Origin: Lactiplantibacillus plantarum
GTDB taxonomy: Bacteria > Bacillota > Bacilli > Lactobacillales > Lactobacillaceae
Assembly (NCBI RefSeq): GCF_014131735.1
Contig: NZ_CP039121.1
Span: 1,178,001-1,242,000, forward strand
Reading direction: 5' to 3'
DNA: 64,000 nucleotides
Shown here: in pieces, positions 18,787-28,475 of the stretch
How the letters are laid out: every line of letters starts with the position of its first letter
Position numbering within the stretch: position 1 is the stretch's first letter
The notes under the pieces: generated by a model
What the model saw: only the letters and a program-made list of their open reading frames with translations
Told to the model about the DNA's origin: nothing
Databases searched by the model: none
Position numbers and translations under genes: made by a program

Positions 18787-20142
18787 TTAATGGAAGATGG
18801 CGTTGAGCGCCAACACGCCTCCGAGACCGCAGACAGCGATGATCGTTTCTAACATCGTCCATGTAAGCAGCGTTTGCTTGACGGTCAGGTCGAAGTATTC
18901 CCGGAACATCCAGAAACCAGCGTCGTTCACGTGAGAAGCGGCGACACTCCCAGAGCCGATGGCAATTACCATCAGGGCGGGGTCGATACCAGCTTGCGTC
19001 ATTAACGGCGCAACTAGGCCGGCTGCCGTGAGGGCCGCTACGGTAGCGGAGCCGAGTGAGACCCGTAAGATGACAGCGACTAGCCAGCCAAGAATCAGTG
19101 GTGAGATGCTGCTGCCACTGAACAACTGGGCCACGGCCTTACCAACACCCCCATCAATTAAGATCTGTTTGAAGGCGCCACCCCCACCGATGATTAGTAA
19201 TAACATGGCAATTGACTTAGTGGCATCTTCGATGGTGGCCGTGATGGCCTTATTGGTCTTGTGTTGGTGAATCCCCATTGACCAGAGGGCGAATAATAGT
19301 GAAATTAACATGGCAATTCCGGGTGCCCCAATCAAACGAATGATTTGGTCAAGGGTTGACGGGTTTTTAGGTGTCACACCGTGATCAACGACCAATTCGT
19401 AGACGGTGGTAATTGTCATCAGAATCACGGGGAAGAGCGCCGTTAAGACACTGAGTCCAAACCCGGGTGCTTCAGATACTTTGAATTGACGTTTGTTACT
19501 GCTAAGTGGCAGGTGTGGTTTACCGGTGAATGCGTCAGGAACCATCTTTTGCGCCCAGCGTGAAAAGAGCGGGCCTGCGATATAAACAGTTGGAATCGCA
19601 ATAATGATCCCGAATAGTAGCACATGACCCACGTTCGCATTTAGCGTCGTCGCAATTGCAGTTGGTGCCGGGTGCGGTGGTAAGAACCCGTGAGTGACAG
19701 ATAATGCGGCGCCCATGGGAATCCCCAGATAGAGAACGGGAACTTGTGCTTCGATCGCAATGGCAAAGACGATTGGAATCAACAAGACGATCCCGACTTC
19801 GAAGAAGAGGGCAATCCCGATGATAAATGAGGCGACTACGATGGCAATTTGTAGCCGTTTGCGCCCAAAAATATCCAGTAGTGTCGTGGAAATCGTGTAA
19901 GCACCACCAGCATCGGCCACTAAGCGGCCGAGCATGGCACCGAAGCCGAAGACTAGTGCTAACTCACCCAGTTGACTGCCAATCCCGTTCTGAATACTAG
20001 TAGCAATCTTAGTTAATGGCATCCCTAGTCCGATTCCGACGACGACGGCCGTAACAATCAGTGCAATATAGGTATTCAGCTTGAATTTAATAATTAATAG
20101 TAATAGTAGTAGGATGCCGAGTGTAAGAACAACAAATGGCAT
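18787..20142 (-). CDS. gntP: Gluconate permease GntP
   Basis: 451-residue GntP-family gluconate/H+ symporter with about 12-14 membrane helices, as in FEVGIVLLIPIVFAIAIEAQ, with the conserved HGFLPPHPAPTAIA loop (about 155-168). ATG at 20142 is chosen because TTAGGAG (overlapping the gntK stop) lies 8 bases ahead. The GTG three codons upstream has no spacing. Last gene of gnd-gntK-gntP. Confidence 0.92.
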   Translation of the reverse strand: MPFVVLTLGILLLLLLIIKFKLNTYIALIVTAVVVGIGLGMPLTKIATSIQNGIGSQLGELALVFGFGAMLGRLVADAGGAYTISTTLLDIFGRKRLQIAIVVASFIIGIALFFEVGIVLLIPIVFAIAIEAQVPVLYLGIPMGAALSVTHGFLPPHPAPTAIATTLNANVGHVLLFGIIIAIPTVYIAGPLFSRWAQKMVPDAFTGKPHLPLSSNKRQFKVSEAPGFGLSVLTALFPVILMTITTVYELVVDHGVTPKNPSTLDQIIRLIGAPGIAMLISLLFALWSMGIHQHKTNKAITATIEDATKSIAMLLLIIGGGGAFKQILIDGGVGKAVAQLFSGSSISPLILGWLVAVILRVSLGSATVAALTAAGLVAPLMTQAGIDPALMVIAIGSGSVAASHVNDAGFWMFREYFDLTVKQTLLTWTMLETIIAVCGLGGVLALNAIFH

Positions 20143-20153
20143 AGTGGACACTC

Positions 20154-21668
20154 CTAACGATTTAGAGTAGCAATTTCGTGATATAACGGTGCCAATTGCG
20201 CCGTTACGTGGTCAAAAACGACTTGGTGTTGATGATATAACTGGTGGTTGGCGGCGTTGGGTTGATAAGTCTCGGTTGCACCAATCATGGCGTGAATCGC
20301 GGTTAAATCATCAATATGCCCCAGTGCCTTGAGTCCAATCACGGCCGCTGCTAGACAGGAACTTTCGAAGCTTGCTGGAATCGTAATGGGTTGTCCCAAT
20401 ACGTCAGTCAAAATTTGCCGCCATAAACTTGAACGGGCAAAGCCACCAGTGGCCCGAATCGCATGAACTGGTTCGGCAGCTGCCGTCAATTGTAGGACGG
20501 TATTCAGGTTCATCACGATACCCTCTAAGACCGCACGCGCAATATCGGCTTTGGTCGTGGTCGTGGTGACGCCCAGCAGTGAGCCGCGGGCATCCGCATT
20601 CCAGAGAGGCGCGCGTTCACCACTTAAGTAGGGGTGAAATAAGAGTCCGTGGGCACCGACGGGAACGGTTGCGGCAAGCGCTGTCAATTGGTCGTATGGA
20701 TCTTGTTGATTCGCACGGGCGGTTTGGCTTTCAGTAGTGAAGAGCTCATCGCGGACCCACCGGAAGACTTGACCACCGTTATTGATCGGCCCACCAACAA
20801 TCCAGTGGTGCGGCGCGACGTAGTAACAAAATAGTCGACCTTCAGGATCCAAGTATGGTTGTTTCGTCATCACCCGTACAGCACCGGAAGTGCCAATCGT
20901 AATGGCCGCAACTCCTGGTTCATCAGCCCCCACCCCCAAGTTTGAAAGGGCACCGTCACTTGCACCCATGATAATTTTCGTTGTGGGTGCGAGTCCCAGG
21001 GTTGATGCTGCGACTGGTGTCAGTCCATCGATCACGGCGTCGGTATCGACCAATGGTGGTAGCTGCGTGCGGGTGATGTGTGCATAGTCGAGCGCGACAG
21101 GTTCCCAATCGAAGTTATAAAGATTGAATAGGCCAGTGGCGTTGGCCATTGAATAATCCATTTGAAGTTGGCCCGTCATTTTGTAAATCAAGTATTCTTT
21201 AATTCCGACCACGTGACAGGTTTGTGCTAGTAATTCCGGTGAATGATGGGCAAGCCAGTGAAGCTTAACCAGGGGACTCATCGGGTGAATCGGCGTTCCC
21301 GTAAGGTGATATAGGCGATCGCCCAGGGGTTGACTTTTCAATTCAGCGGCGTCTTGTGCGGCCCGGTTATCTGCCCAAGTGATGACCCGGGTCAGCGGCT
21401 GTTTCTGACTGTCAAGTAGGATCAAACTGTGCATTGCGGATGAAAAGGCGATTCCTTCGATGTCTTCGGGATCAATGCCAGCACTTACTTGATGGATGGT
21501 CGCTTGGACTGCCTGCCAGATTTCTTGCGGGTCCTCTTCGGCCGTGGTCACGGTATCATGATAGAGTGGGTAGCCAACGTTGGCACTCGCAATTACGTGA
21601 CCCTGGTGGTCGTACAAGACGGATTTGGTACTTGTCGTTCCTAAATCAGTTCCAATAAGGTAAGTCAT
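20154..21668 (-). CDS. gntK: Gluconokinase (FGGY family)
   Basis: 504-residue FGGY carbohydrate kinase phosphorylating gluconate to 6-phosphogluconate, feeding the phosphoketolase/pentose phosphate route. The phosphate-binding loop is GTDLGTTSTK; GGPINNGGQVFRW and ATGGFARSSLWRQ are the ATP-domain signatures. Start at 21668 with AGGAGG 11 bases ahead. Lies between gnd (15 bases upstream) and gntP (11 bases downstream). Confidence 0.9.
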   Translation of the reverse strand: MTYLIGTDLGTTSTKSVLYDHQGHVIASANVGYPLYHDTVTTAEEDPQEIWQAVQATIHQVSAGIDPEDIEGIAFSSAMHSLILLDSQKQPLTRVITWADNRAAQDAAELKSQPLGDRLYHLTGTPIHPMSPLVKLHWLAHHSPELLAQTCHVVGIKEYLIYKMTGQLQMDYSMANATGLFNLYNFDWEPVALDYAHITRTQLPPLVDTDAVIDGLTPVAASTLGLAPTTKIIMGASDGALSNLGVGADEPGVAAITIGTSGAVRVMTKQPYLDPEGRLFCYYVAPHHWIVGGPINNGGQVFRWVRDELFTTESQTARANQQDPYDQLTALAATVPVGAHGLLFHPYLSGERAPLWNADARGSLLGVTTTTTKADIARAVLEGIVMNLNTVLQLTAAAEPVHAIRATGGFARSSLWRQILTDVLGQPITIPASFESSCLAAAVIGLKALGHIDDLTAIHAMIGATETYQPNAANHQLYHQHQVVFDHVTAQLAPLYHEIATLNR

Positions 21669-21683
21669 GGTGCTTCGTTCCTC

Positions 21684-22580
21684 CTATTCGTGATCGACAG
21701 CGTGGCCACCAAACTCGTTACGTAGGGCGGCAACAACTTTACCAGTGAATGTGTCATCGGTTTCTGAACGGTAGCGCATCATCAAGGCCATCGCAATGAC
21801 CGGGGTGGCGACTTGTTGGTCTAGGGCCGTGTCTAAGGTCCAGCGACCTTCACCGGATGAATGCATAACACCCTTGATGTCATCTAGATTACCATCCTTG
21901 CTGAATGCATCTTGAGCTAAGCCCATTAACCAGCTGCGAATGACTGAGCCGTTATTCCACATTTTGGCGACGGCCGCGTTGTCGTAAGTGAACTGACTAT
22001 GCTGTAAAACGTCAAAGCCTTCACCTATTGCTGCCATCATACCATACTCAATTCCGTTGTGGACCATCTTCAGGTAATGACCACTGCCAACAGGGCCGGT
22101 GTACAAATACCCATCGGGAGCGGCAATCGCTTTAAATAGTGGTTCGACGACTTGGAAAGTGGCGGGGTCGCCACCAATCATAAAATTGCCGTCGTGGCGT
22201 GCACCAGCTTGACCGCCCGACGTCCCGACGTCTAAGAAGTTGATGTGGTGACTTGCCAGTAATTCGCCGTGGCGGATACTATCTTGATAGTGCGAATTAC
22301 CGCCATCGAGGACGATGTCACCTGCACTTAAAGTCTGGGCTAACTGTTCGATAACGCTGTTGGTTGCCTTACCAGCGGGTACCATGATCCACACGATCCG
22401 TGGTGTTGGCAACTGGTCAAGCAAATTGGTGAGATCCGTGGCCGTCGCCAACCCGTGAGCACTGGCGGTACTAAGATTAGTGGGGTTAAGATCCATTCCC
22501 ACTGGCGTGTGCCCGTTATCCTGCATGTTCAACGCTAAGTTCATTCCCATTTTACCTAAGCCAATCAATCCTAATTTCAT
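21684..22580 (-). CDS. gnd: 6-phosphogluconate dehydrogenase, decarboxylating (short form)
   Basis: 298-residue enzyme of the short GndA/YqeC type, oxidising 6-phosphogluconate to ribulose-5-phosphate and CO2. Visible: NAD(P)-site GLIGLGKMG, substrate loop DGGNSHYQDS, the FLDVGTSGG segment, and catalytic KMVHNGIEYG. The short form is about 170 residues smaller than E. coli Gnd and usually NAD-preferring. First gene of the operon, behind a promoter with a cre site. Confidence 0.88.
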   Translation of the reverse strand: MKLGLIGLGKMGMNLALNMQDNGHTPVGMDLNPTNLSTASAHGLATATDLTNLLDQLPTPRIVWIMVPAGKATNSVIEQLAQTLSAGDIVLDGGNSHYQDSIRHGELLASHHINFLDVGTSGGQAGARHDGNFMIGGDPATFQVVEPLFKAIAAPDGYLYTGPVGSGHYLKMVHNGIEYGMMAAIGEGFDVLQHSQFTYDNAAVAKMWNNGSVIRSWLMGLAQDAFSKDGNLDDIKGVMHSSGEGRWTLDTALDQQVATPVIAMALMMRYRSETDDTFTGKVVAALRNEFGGHAVDHE

Positions 22581-22621
22581 GATGAAACCCCTCTTTTATA
22601 TGAAAAATATTAAGTGCTTTT

Positions 22622-22635
22622 TGTATTCGCTTACA
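22622..22635 (-). promoter_or_regulatory. cre (CcpA) site on the gnt promoter
   Basis: TGTATTCGCTTACA fits the cre consensus TGWAANCGNTNWCA with one mismatch. It starts within the -10 region of the gnd promoter on the minus strand, an arrangement expected to block initiation when CcpA-HPr(Ser-P) binds. Confidence 0.75.
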
Positions 22636-22663
22636 TTGTAATAAAACTATTTACATAAATCAA
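22635..22663 (-). promoter_or_regulatory. gnd-gntK-gntP promoter
   Basis: Minus strand: -35 TTGATT (22658-22663), 17-base spacer, -10 TACAAT (22635-22640). Confidence 0.7.
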
Positions 22664-22677
22664 CCATATATTTGTAA

Positions 22678-22703
22678 ATTATTTTCATTAGACTGAAAAT
22701 AAT
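22678..22703. promoter_or_regulatory. Palindrome upstream of the gnt promoter (operator candidate)
   Basis: Perfect 10-bp inverted repeat ATTATTTTCA (22678-22687) and TGAAAATAAT (22694-22703) with a 6-base spacer, 15 bases upstream of the -35. No linked gluconate regulator gene is present. Confidence 0.5.
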
Positions 22704-22738
22704 GGCAACCAAGCCCGGTTTTACAGGCCTGATTGCCA
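22703..22738 (-). terminator. Terminator of the glutathione-reductase-like gene
   Basis: About 15-bp stem with three G-U pairs, T-rich tail on the minus strand, just after the stop at 22751. Confidence 0.7.
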
Positions 22739-22750
22739 AGAAAAAATTTG

Positions 22751-24073
22751 TTAAATTGCTGACCAAACGGCTGCGCCGATACTTGGGAAGAGGGTCACGA
22801 GTTGTTCACGTTGCGCCGGTGTCAATTGATATTGGATCGCTGGTAGCAACGTGTTAATGGTATTTTCGGCCTGTTCACCGAGTTCAGCTGCACCAATCAA
22901 CCGGTGCTGGTCATCCGTCACGAGTAAGTTATGGCCGGTGACATCGCGCGTTGTCTGCCGGAACCAGTCATCCTTTAAATCATTGACGGTAACTTTGATA
23001 TCATGAGTGTCACTGGTTGGAAGTGTACCAACTTGGGCCAATCGTGGGGACGTGAAGACGACCGATGGAATGGCCGGATACTTGATGGGGGCATTGGTGT
23101 CACCCATGAATAGGTGGGTCAGGTATTGCGACTCAAAGATAGCAGTGGGTGTTAATTTTGGTTGATCCTTGGCGAGAACGTCACCGGATGCGTAGATGCC
23201 AGCGACACTCGTTTGCAAGTGGTCATCGACGGTGATTCCCGCTGCTGTGTAGTCCACACCGATTTTTTCAAGTCCTAAGTTTGCGGTGTTTGGCTGGCGG
23301 CCCGTCGCATCTAAGATCCAGTCCGTTGTAACCTTGTCATCCGCACTGAGGACTTCGAAGTGGTCACCAGTCGACTTGATCGCAGTTGGCACCCATTCAC
23401 GTTTTAGGACTAAACCTTGTTCCACGAGAATGGCCAATAATCGTTCAACGAATGGTTGGTGGAATTGACGAAGCGCTTGATCACCACGCATGAGTAGGGT
23501 GACCTGACTGCCGGCTGTTAGTGCCATGTTGGCGAATTCGAGTCCGATGTAGCCGGCACCAATCACGGTGATGTGGTGTGGCAAAGTGGTTAGATTCAAA
23601 AAGTCGTTACTGTCATGGGCGAGTTCGGTTCCGGGAATGTCCAAACGATGTGGATGCTGACCTGTTGCGATGACAATTTTATCGGCGGTGTACGTCTTGT
23701 CCGCCACCTGAATCGTATGGTCGTCGACGAACGTTCCGCGGCCATTGATGAGGGTCACGCCGGCACTAGTCATTAAGCCAGCAATCATATCTGGTAAGCC
23801 GGCGATGACGTCGCGTTCGTGGTCGAAGTTGGCTTGCCAATCAATCGTCGGTTCACCACGCAGACCGTATCCTTGGAAGTTAGCAACTTGATTTTTTAAT
23901 GCTACCGGCTGGTCTAAGGTGATTTTAGCGTTGCAACCCCGATTAGGACAGGTACCACCAATCAAATCAGCTTCAATGACGGCTACTTTTTTGCCACGAG
24001 CCGCTAACGGAATGGCCCCGTCAAACGTTCCGTGACCGCTACCTAGATATACAACGTCAAATTTTTCTGACAT
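22751..24073 (-). CDS. Glutathione-reductase-like pyridine nucleotide-disulfide oxidoreductase
   Basis: 440-residue FAD/NAD(P) two-dinucleotide-binding flavoprotein. The FAD loop is YLGSGHGTFDGA (Gly-rich, VVYLGSGHG), the redox centre is GGTCPNRGC (CxxxxC present), the NAD(P) site is VIGAGYIGLEFAN, and the second FAD motif is GIYASGDV. Annotated as GshR-like in related strains. However, the end of the dimerisation domain, where glutathione reductases have HPTxxE, reads FPSIGAA here, so the catalytic His and Glu are missing. The function as a true glutathione reductase is therefore uncertain. Monocistronic, start 24073 with GAGGAGG ahead. Confidence 0.75.
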   Translation of the reverse strand: MSEKFDVVYLGSGHGTFDGAIPLAARGKKVAVIEADLIGGTCPNRGCNAKITLDQPVALKNQVANFQGYGLRGEPTIDWQANFDHERDVIAGLPDMIAGLMTSAGVTLINGRGTFVDDHTIQVADKTYTADKIVIATGQHPHRLDIPGTELAHDSNDFLNLTTLPHHITVIGAGYIGLEFANMALTAGSQVTLLMRGDQALRQFHQPFVERLLAILVEQGLVLKREWVPTAIKSTGDHFEVLSADDKVTTDWILDATGRQPNTANLGLEKIGVDYTAAGITVDDHLQTSVAGIYASGDVLAKDQPKLTPTAIFESQYLTHLFMGDTNAPIKYPAIPSVVFTSPRLAQVGTLPTSDTHDIKVTVNDLKDDWFRQTTRDVTGHNLLVTDDQHRLIGAAELGEQAENTINTLLPAIQYQLTPAQREQLVTLFPSIGAAVWSAI

Positions 24074-24229
24074 ATTAAAATCCTCCTCGTTCCCAAATCA
24101 CAGTTATTTAAAAACAAATACATTGTACACAACTTAATTTAACATGCCAAATAAAACGCGGCCTTAATTTAAAAGTATGGCCCTGAAATCGATTGCAACT
24201 GGTCTGTCATGACTTTGTTAAGTGAATTT

Positions 24230-24331
24230 CCACCGAATCGGTGCAAGATAGTCGGTGGTACTGGATTTTTTGGTCAAATATCAGTAAAATATGTAAGGCT
24301 ATGTTTTTTTACGGTGGGACGGTACCACCGT
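24230..24331 (+). promoter_or_regulatory. Two hairpins in the prfC leader
   Basis: Hairpin 1 pairs CCACCGA (24230-24236) with TCGGTGG (24252-24258), followed by a T-run near 24265; hairpin 2 pairs ACGGTGG (24311-24317) with CCACCGT (24325-24331). The arms could also pair across (CCACCG with CGGTGG), giving alternative folds. Confidence 0.35.
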
Positions 24332-24370
24332 GCACGTTGAATATACAGGTTATGATGAAAGGAATTTTTA

Positions 24371-25948
24371 ATGAATAAGACAGAATTAACCGCCGCGGTC
24401 AATACCCGGCGTACCTTTGCGATTATTTCTCACCCGGATGCCGGGAAAACCACCATTACGGAACAAATGTTATTGTTTGGTGGCGTTGTTCGTCAGGCCG
24501 GAACGGTTAAAGCCCGTAAAAGTGGGAACTTTGCCAAGTCTGACTGGATGGAAATTGAAAAGAAGCGGGGAATCTCAGTAACGAGTTCCGTGATGCAATT
24601 CGATTACGATGGCAAACGGATCAACATCTTGGACACGCCCGGACATGAGGATTTCTCGGAAGACACTTATCGGACTTTGATGGCGGTTGATTCCGCTGTC
24701 ATGGTCATTGACTCGGCTAAGGGGATCGAACCACAAACGAAGAAGTTATTCCAAATTTGTAAGATGCGGGGCATTCCGATCTTTACGTTCATGAACAAGT
24801 TGGACCGTGATGGTCGCGAACCATTGGACTTGTTGAACGAAGTCGAAGAAGTCCTCGGAATCGAAACTTATCCAATGAACTGGCCAATGGGTATGGGTAA
24901 GGGCTTAAAGGGCTTATACGATCGTTACAATCACCGTGTGGAACTTTATCATAATGAAGCTCATGGCGAAACGTTCTTACCACTAGACGAGAACGGTGAG
25001 CTTGATCCTAGTAATGAATTGACCAAGGACAGTATTTATCGTGACACGTTGGATGAAGTCGAATTGATCAACGAAGCTGGTAATGATTTTGACGAAGCTA
25101 AAGTAATGGCGGGAGACATGACGCCAGTATTTTTTGGGTCCGCCCTCACCAATTTCGGGGTCGAAACGTTCTTGAAGACGTATCTGCAGTATGCGCCTAA
25201 ACCCGCTGCTCATAAGACTCGTGATGACCAAGTCGTTCAGCCAACCGACGATGAATTTGCCGGTTTTGTGTTCAAGATCCAAGCCAACATGAACCCGAAC
25301 CATCGTGATCGGATCGCCTTTGTCCGCATTTGTTCTGGTGAATTTGACCGGGGGATGGACGTGGTCTTGCAGCGGACTGGTAAGAAGATGCGCTTAAACA
25401 ACTCTACGCAATTCATGGCCGATACCCGTGAAACGGTGGAAACTGCCGTTGCTGGCGATATCGTCGGCCTCTACGACACAGGTAACTTCCAAATTGGAGA
25501 TACGATTTACGCTGGCAAAAATGCGGTTCAATTCGAAAAGTTACCGCAATTTACGCCGGAGCTCTTCATGCGCGTTACAGCCAAGAACGTCATGAAACAG
25601 AAGTCCTTCCATAAAGGTATTGAACAACTGGTTCAAGAAGGTGCCGTTCAGTTGTACACTTCATATTCAACGGGTGACTATATTCTCGGTGCAGTCGGTC
25701 AACTTCAATTTGAAGTCTTCAAATTCCGGATGCAAAATGAATATAATTCGGAAGTTGTCATGGAACCAATGGGTAGCAAGACTGCCCGTTGGATCGATCC
25801 CGAACAATTGGATGAAAAGATGTCTAGTTCGCGGAATCTATTGGTCAAGGACCGTTACGGGGCACCGCTCTTCTTATTCGAAAATGCCTTTGCCGAACGC
25901 TGGTTTGCGGATAAGTATCCGGATGTCAAGCTGACCTCGAAGCTCTAG
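24371..25948 (+). CDS. prfC: Peptide chain release factor 3
   Basis: 525-residue translational GTPase RF3 that recycles RF1/RF2 from the ribosome. GTPase motifs: G1 [11 protein letters not shown]3 [10 protein letters not shown]4 NKLD; a [10 protein letters not shown] switch region; and the RF3-type domains II and III ([30 protein letters not shown]). Length as expected. ATG at 24371 with AAAGGAA ahead. Monocistronic. Confidence 0.95.
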
Positions 25949-26010
25949 GATTTATATTGTGGTTTACACTTAGCTGACCAATCTAGTTAGATTACTGTTC
26001 GTCAGTCGAT

Positions 26011-26692
26011 GTGCGTCCTATTTCGACCTCCGGGGCTGGGTGACTATTGCTGGAACGTAAGCCGACATCAATTTGAGTTAACGCACAACCCGCGTTAGCT
26101 CAAATACGAGTCTTATTCTAAGCCGGAAGAAAATCACTTCCAGCTAAGAATAATTTGGCTACTGAGCATTGCCTAGCCAACGGATTAATGCGGTTTTGGC
26201 ATTAGTCCGTTGGCGTAGCAAGCACAGGCTTCAGTGGCACCGAGCACGTTTCGGGAACCCGCTCGAATGGCTGATGAACGGCCACTTAACTTGGTGCAAT
26301 TGGGCGCTAACTATTTTGATACTGGAACTTTGAATAAAACATCAGGGTGCATAAACGACTTTGTCGCACATTCAATTTTGACTACAGCGGCTTAAGATAG
26401 TGAGCTATTCCAATATCATTTTCAGTCTGATAGTTGCTTAGCAAAATTACCGTTTATGAAAAACAACGACCAATTCATCAAAAATTGGGCCCCTCACCGT
26501 CTGCTATTCGAATACTATCCCGACTGGAAGGCGTTTCTGCCAATGCTCAGCGGTGAAATTCCACTTAGCAAGCGTCTTTGGCTTGGTTAGTGGAAGACCA
26601 GTCAGTATTTAAGACGTGGTCTTCGGCTTAAATCTGTGTCCACCGCGTTCCAGCAATTGGCAGAAATGCCTGGAAGTCGGTGTAGGACGCAC
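26011..26692. repeat. Inverted pair of structured elements, candidate ncRNA/mobile repeat
   Basis: Bounded by a perfect 10-bp inverted repeat (26011-26020 and 26683-26692). Each end carries the same ordered parts: a 12-mer ATTGCTGGAACG (26046-26057; reverse complement 26646-26657), hairpin A (26072-26104; 26607-26633 in the other copy), hairpin B (26113-26153; 26559-26595) and CTGAGCATTG (26162-26171; 26541-26550), closed by an outer stem. Stem sequences differ between the copies while base pairing holds. A further 15-bp hairpin (26177-26213) follows copy 1. No protein-coding frame fits. Confidence 0.6.
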
Positions 26693-26820
26693 CTACCAAA
26701 AAAGTTTACGCTAACTCGAACTTTTCCCAGTGGGCCTAAGCTGGCTGCTCTTGATTTAACGGATAGAAAAATTACAACGTGTCTCAAGCAAAAGCACGAA
26801 CAAATATGCGAATAATTCAT

Positions 26821-26866
26821 AAAATGATGGGGCTGCCAAGTTGATTTGGCGGTCTCATCATTTTTT
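26821..26866 (+). terminator. Terminator in the 26-27 kb intergenic region
   Basis: Long hairpin (AAAATGATG ... CATCATTTT, inner GGCTGCCAA pairing) followed by TTTTTTG. No plus-strand protein gene ends nearby, so it may terminate a transcript across the structured elements. Confidence 0.65.
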
Positions 26867-27015
26867 GTGTGGCGGGACCGGATAGAAGTGATATGAGAGG
26901 TTCTTCTAACATGCTTATCGGTCCATGTAAATTCACCATGTAAACCAACGTTGTAGCACTGCTAAGGTGAGAGAATTACGATACAATCAATCTGCAATTT
27001 AGATTGTAGGGGGCG

Positions 27016-28470
27016 ATGAGATTGAAAATAAGGGGACGCTGGATGCTGGGATTGATGTTAGGAATGGGGTTGTGGGGCCCGATGACGGTGCACGCGGCGA
27101 CGAACTTGGTACGGTGGCCAGCGGTGCAAAGCTTAGCGCCCCGGAATTGTGAACTTGAATCGAAACAAACGCGCTTATATCAATTAAATCGTGCAACGAT
27201 GCAATTAACGCCACGTGGGACGGCCCGGACGACTAGTCACTGGCAACGGGTTGGTCAGGTGATGGTGACACAAAACAAGCGGTTAGTGACTTATTGGCAG
27301 GTGCGTCACGGGACTGCTGGGCGACTGAGTTGGGCGTTGGCGGACACCGTACGGGTTGTCGGAACCAGGGTCACTGATATTAAGACGCCCACGCGGCAAC
27401 CGATGCGCGTGGTGACAACGGATCAACAGGAACACGGGGTGACGCGCGCGGCCAATAAGCTGAGTTATTTGCCCTTAAAAGGGGCGGGACGGTACACCAC
27501 TGAGCATATTTTGTTTCGTCCTACCGCCGCGTATCTAGCGACTCAAGGGCTACAAAATCAGCCAGACACGTTGCGCCAGAGTAGTGGCTATCGCGACCAT
27601 TATCATTTCAAAACAGCACTGTATTTACCGCAACAGTTAGGGAGCCGCTTGTTGAATGACCCACAGAGTGCGACGTTTTCAGCTGACAATCGGTACTTGT
27701 ACGTCATGTACGTCAATGATCAACAGTTGGGTGGCGCCGACCAGACTGGCTGGGTCGTTCGCTATGATTGGCAACGCCTGATGGCTTTAGGGGCTGGGCA
27801 ATCAGGGAAGATGGCGATGGTCCGAGTAGCAGCAGCTCACCAATTCGACGGGAAGATGACGGCTTTTGACCGTCGGGTGCTGGCCGCCATTGAAGTGGGG
27901 CCGGAGTTTACGGCGGGACACGTTCAGTCACTAGCTTTAAATCCTAAGACGAACGAGCTGTGGTTTATTTCATCGACGGCACGTGATCAGCTTGCAAGTG
28001 TTGCGCGACTAAATCCGCAATCCCTGACGCCGGATCTTAAAATTGCCTTTACTACTGGTAGCGGGCGTCTAGGTGATGAACTGACTTTTGATCGCGCTGG
28101 GCAGGCCTATTATTGGACGCATGCGAGTCAGCTCAGAAATGGCAATGTCACGCTTTATCGTGGCACAATCAGTTCGACGACTGGTGTACATTTTGAACAA
28201 CTCGCGCAGGGGTTAGCTAATAATCCGGGTTTCTTCGCTCAATCGATTGGATATAACGAGGTTACTGGTCGGCTCTACCTGGTCTCCGATGAGAGTATTA
28301 CGTCACTTCCAGCGGCTAAACTGGGACACTTGACGACTAGTCAGGTCGGTGAGGCGAACTTTGCTGGTGATCGCGAGTTTGAAGGGTTAGTCTTCATGCA
28401 CCACAGCCAGGAAGGTTTCTTGCTGACGAATCGGGGCATCGAGTTGATGCGCATAATTGTTGATAAGTAG
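27016..28470 (+). CDS. Secreted protein of unknown function
   Basis: 484 residues with a signal peptide (basic MRLKIRGR, hydrophobic MLGLMLGMGLWG, cleavage after VHA-A). Residues about 200-480 consist of repeated strands with patterns such as SADNRYLYVMYVNDQQ, LALNPKTNELWFIS and IGYNEVTGRLYLVSD, which suggest a beta-propeller-like fold. No anchor or catalytic motif seen. GGGGG 6 bases ahead of the start. A hairpin terminator shared with the next gene follows. Confidence 0.7.
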   Translation: MRLKIRGRWMLGLMLGMGLWGPMTVHAATNLVRWPAVQSLAPRNCELESKQTRLYQLNRATMQLTPRGTARTTSHWQRVGQVMVTQNKRLVTYWQVRHGTAGRLSWALADTVRVVGTRVTDIKTPTRQPMRVVTTDQQEHGVTRAANKLSYLPLKGAGRYTTEHILFRPTAAYLATQGLQNQPDTLRQSSGYRDHYHFKTALYLPQQLGSRLLNDPQSATFSADNRYLYVMYVNDQQLGGADQTGWVVRYDWQRLMALGAGQSGKMAMVRVAAAHQFDGKMTAFDRRVLAAIEVGPEFTAGHVQSLALNPKTNELWFISSTARDQLASVARLNPQSLTPDLKIAFTTGSGRLGDELTFDRAGQAYYWTHASQLRNGNVTLYRGTISSTTGVHFEQLAQGLANNPGFFAQSIGYNEVTGRLYLVSDESITSLPAAKLGHLTTSQVGEANFAGDREFEGLVFMHHSQEGFLLTNRGIELMRIIVDK

Positions 28471-28475
28471 ATATT

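Noticed and set aside
26602..26820. 72-codon minus-strand frame in the 26-kb gap
   Set aside because: Overlaps hairpin arms of the structured element; composition and lack of ribosome site argue against coding.
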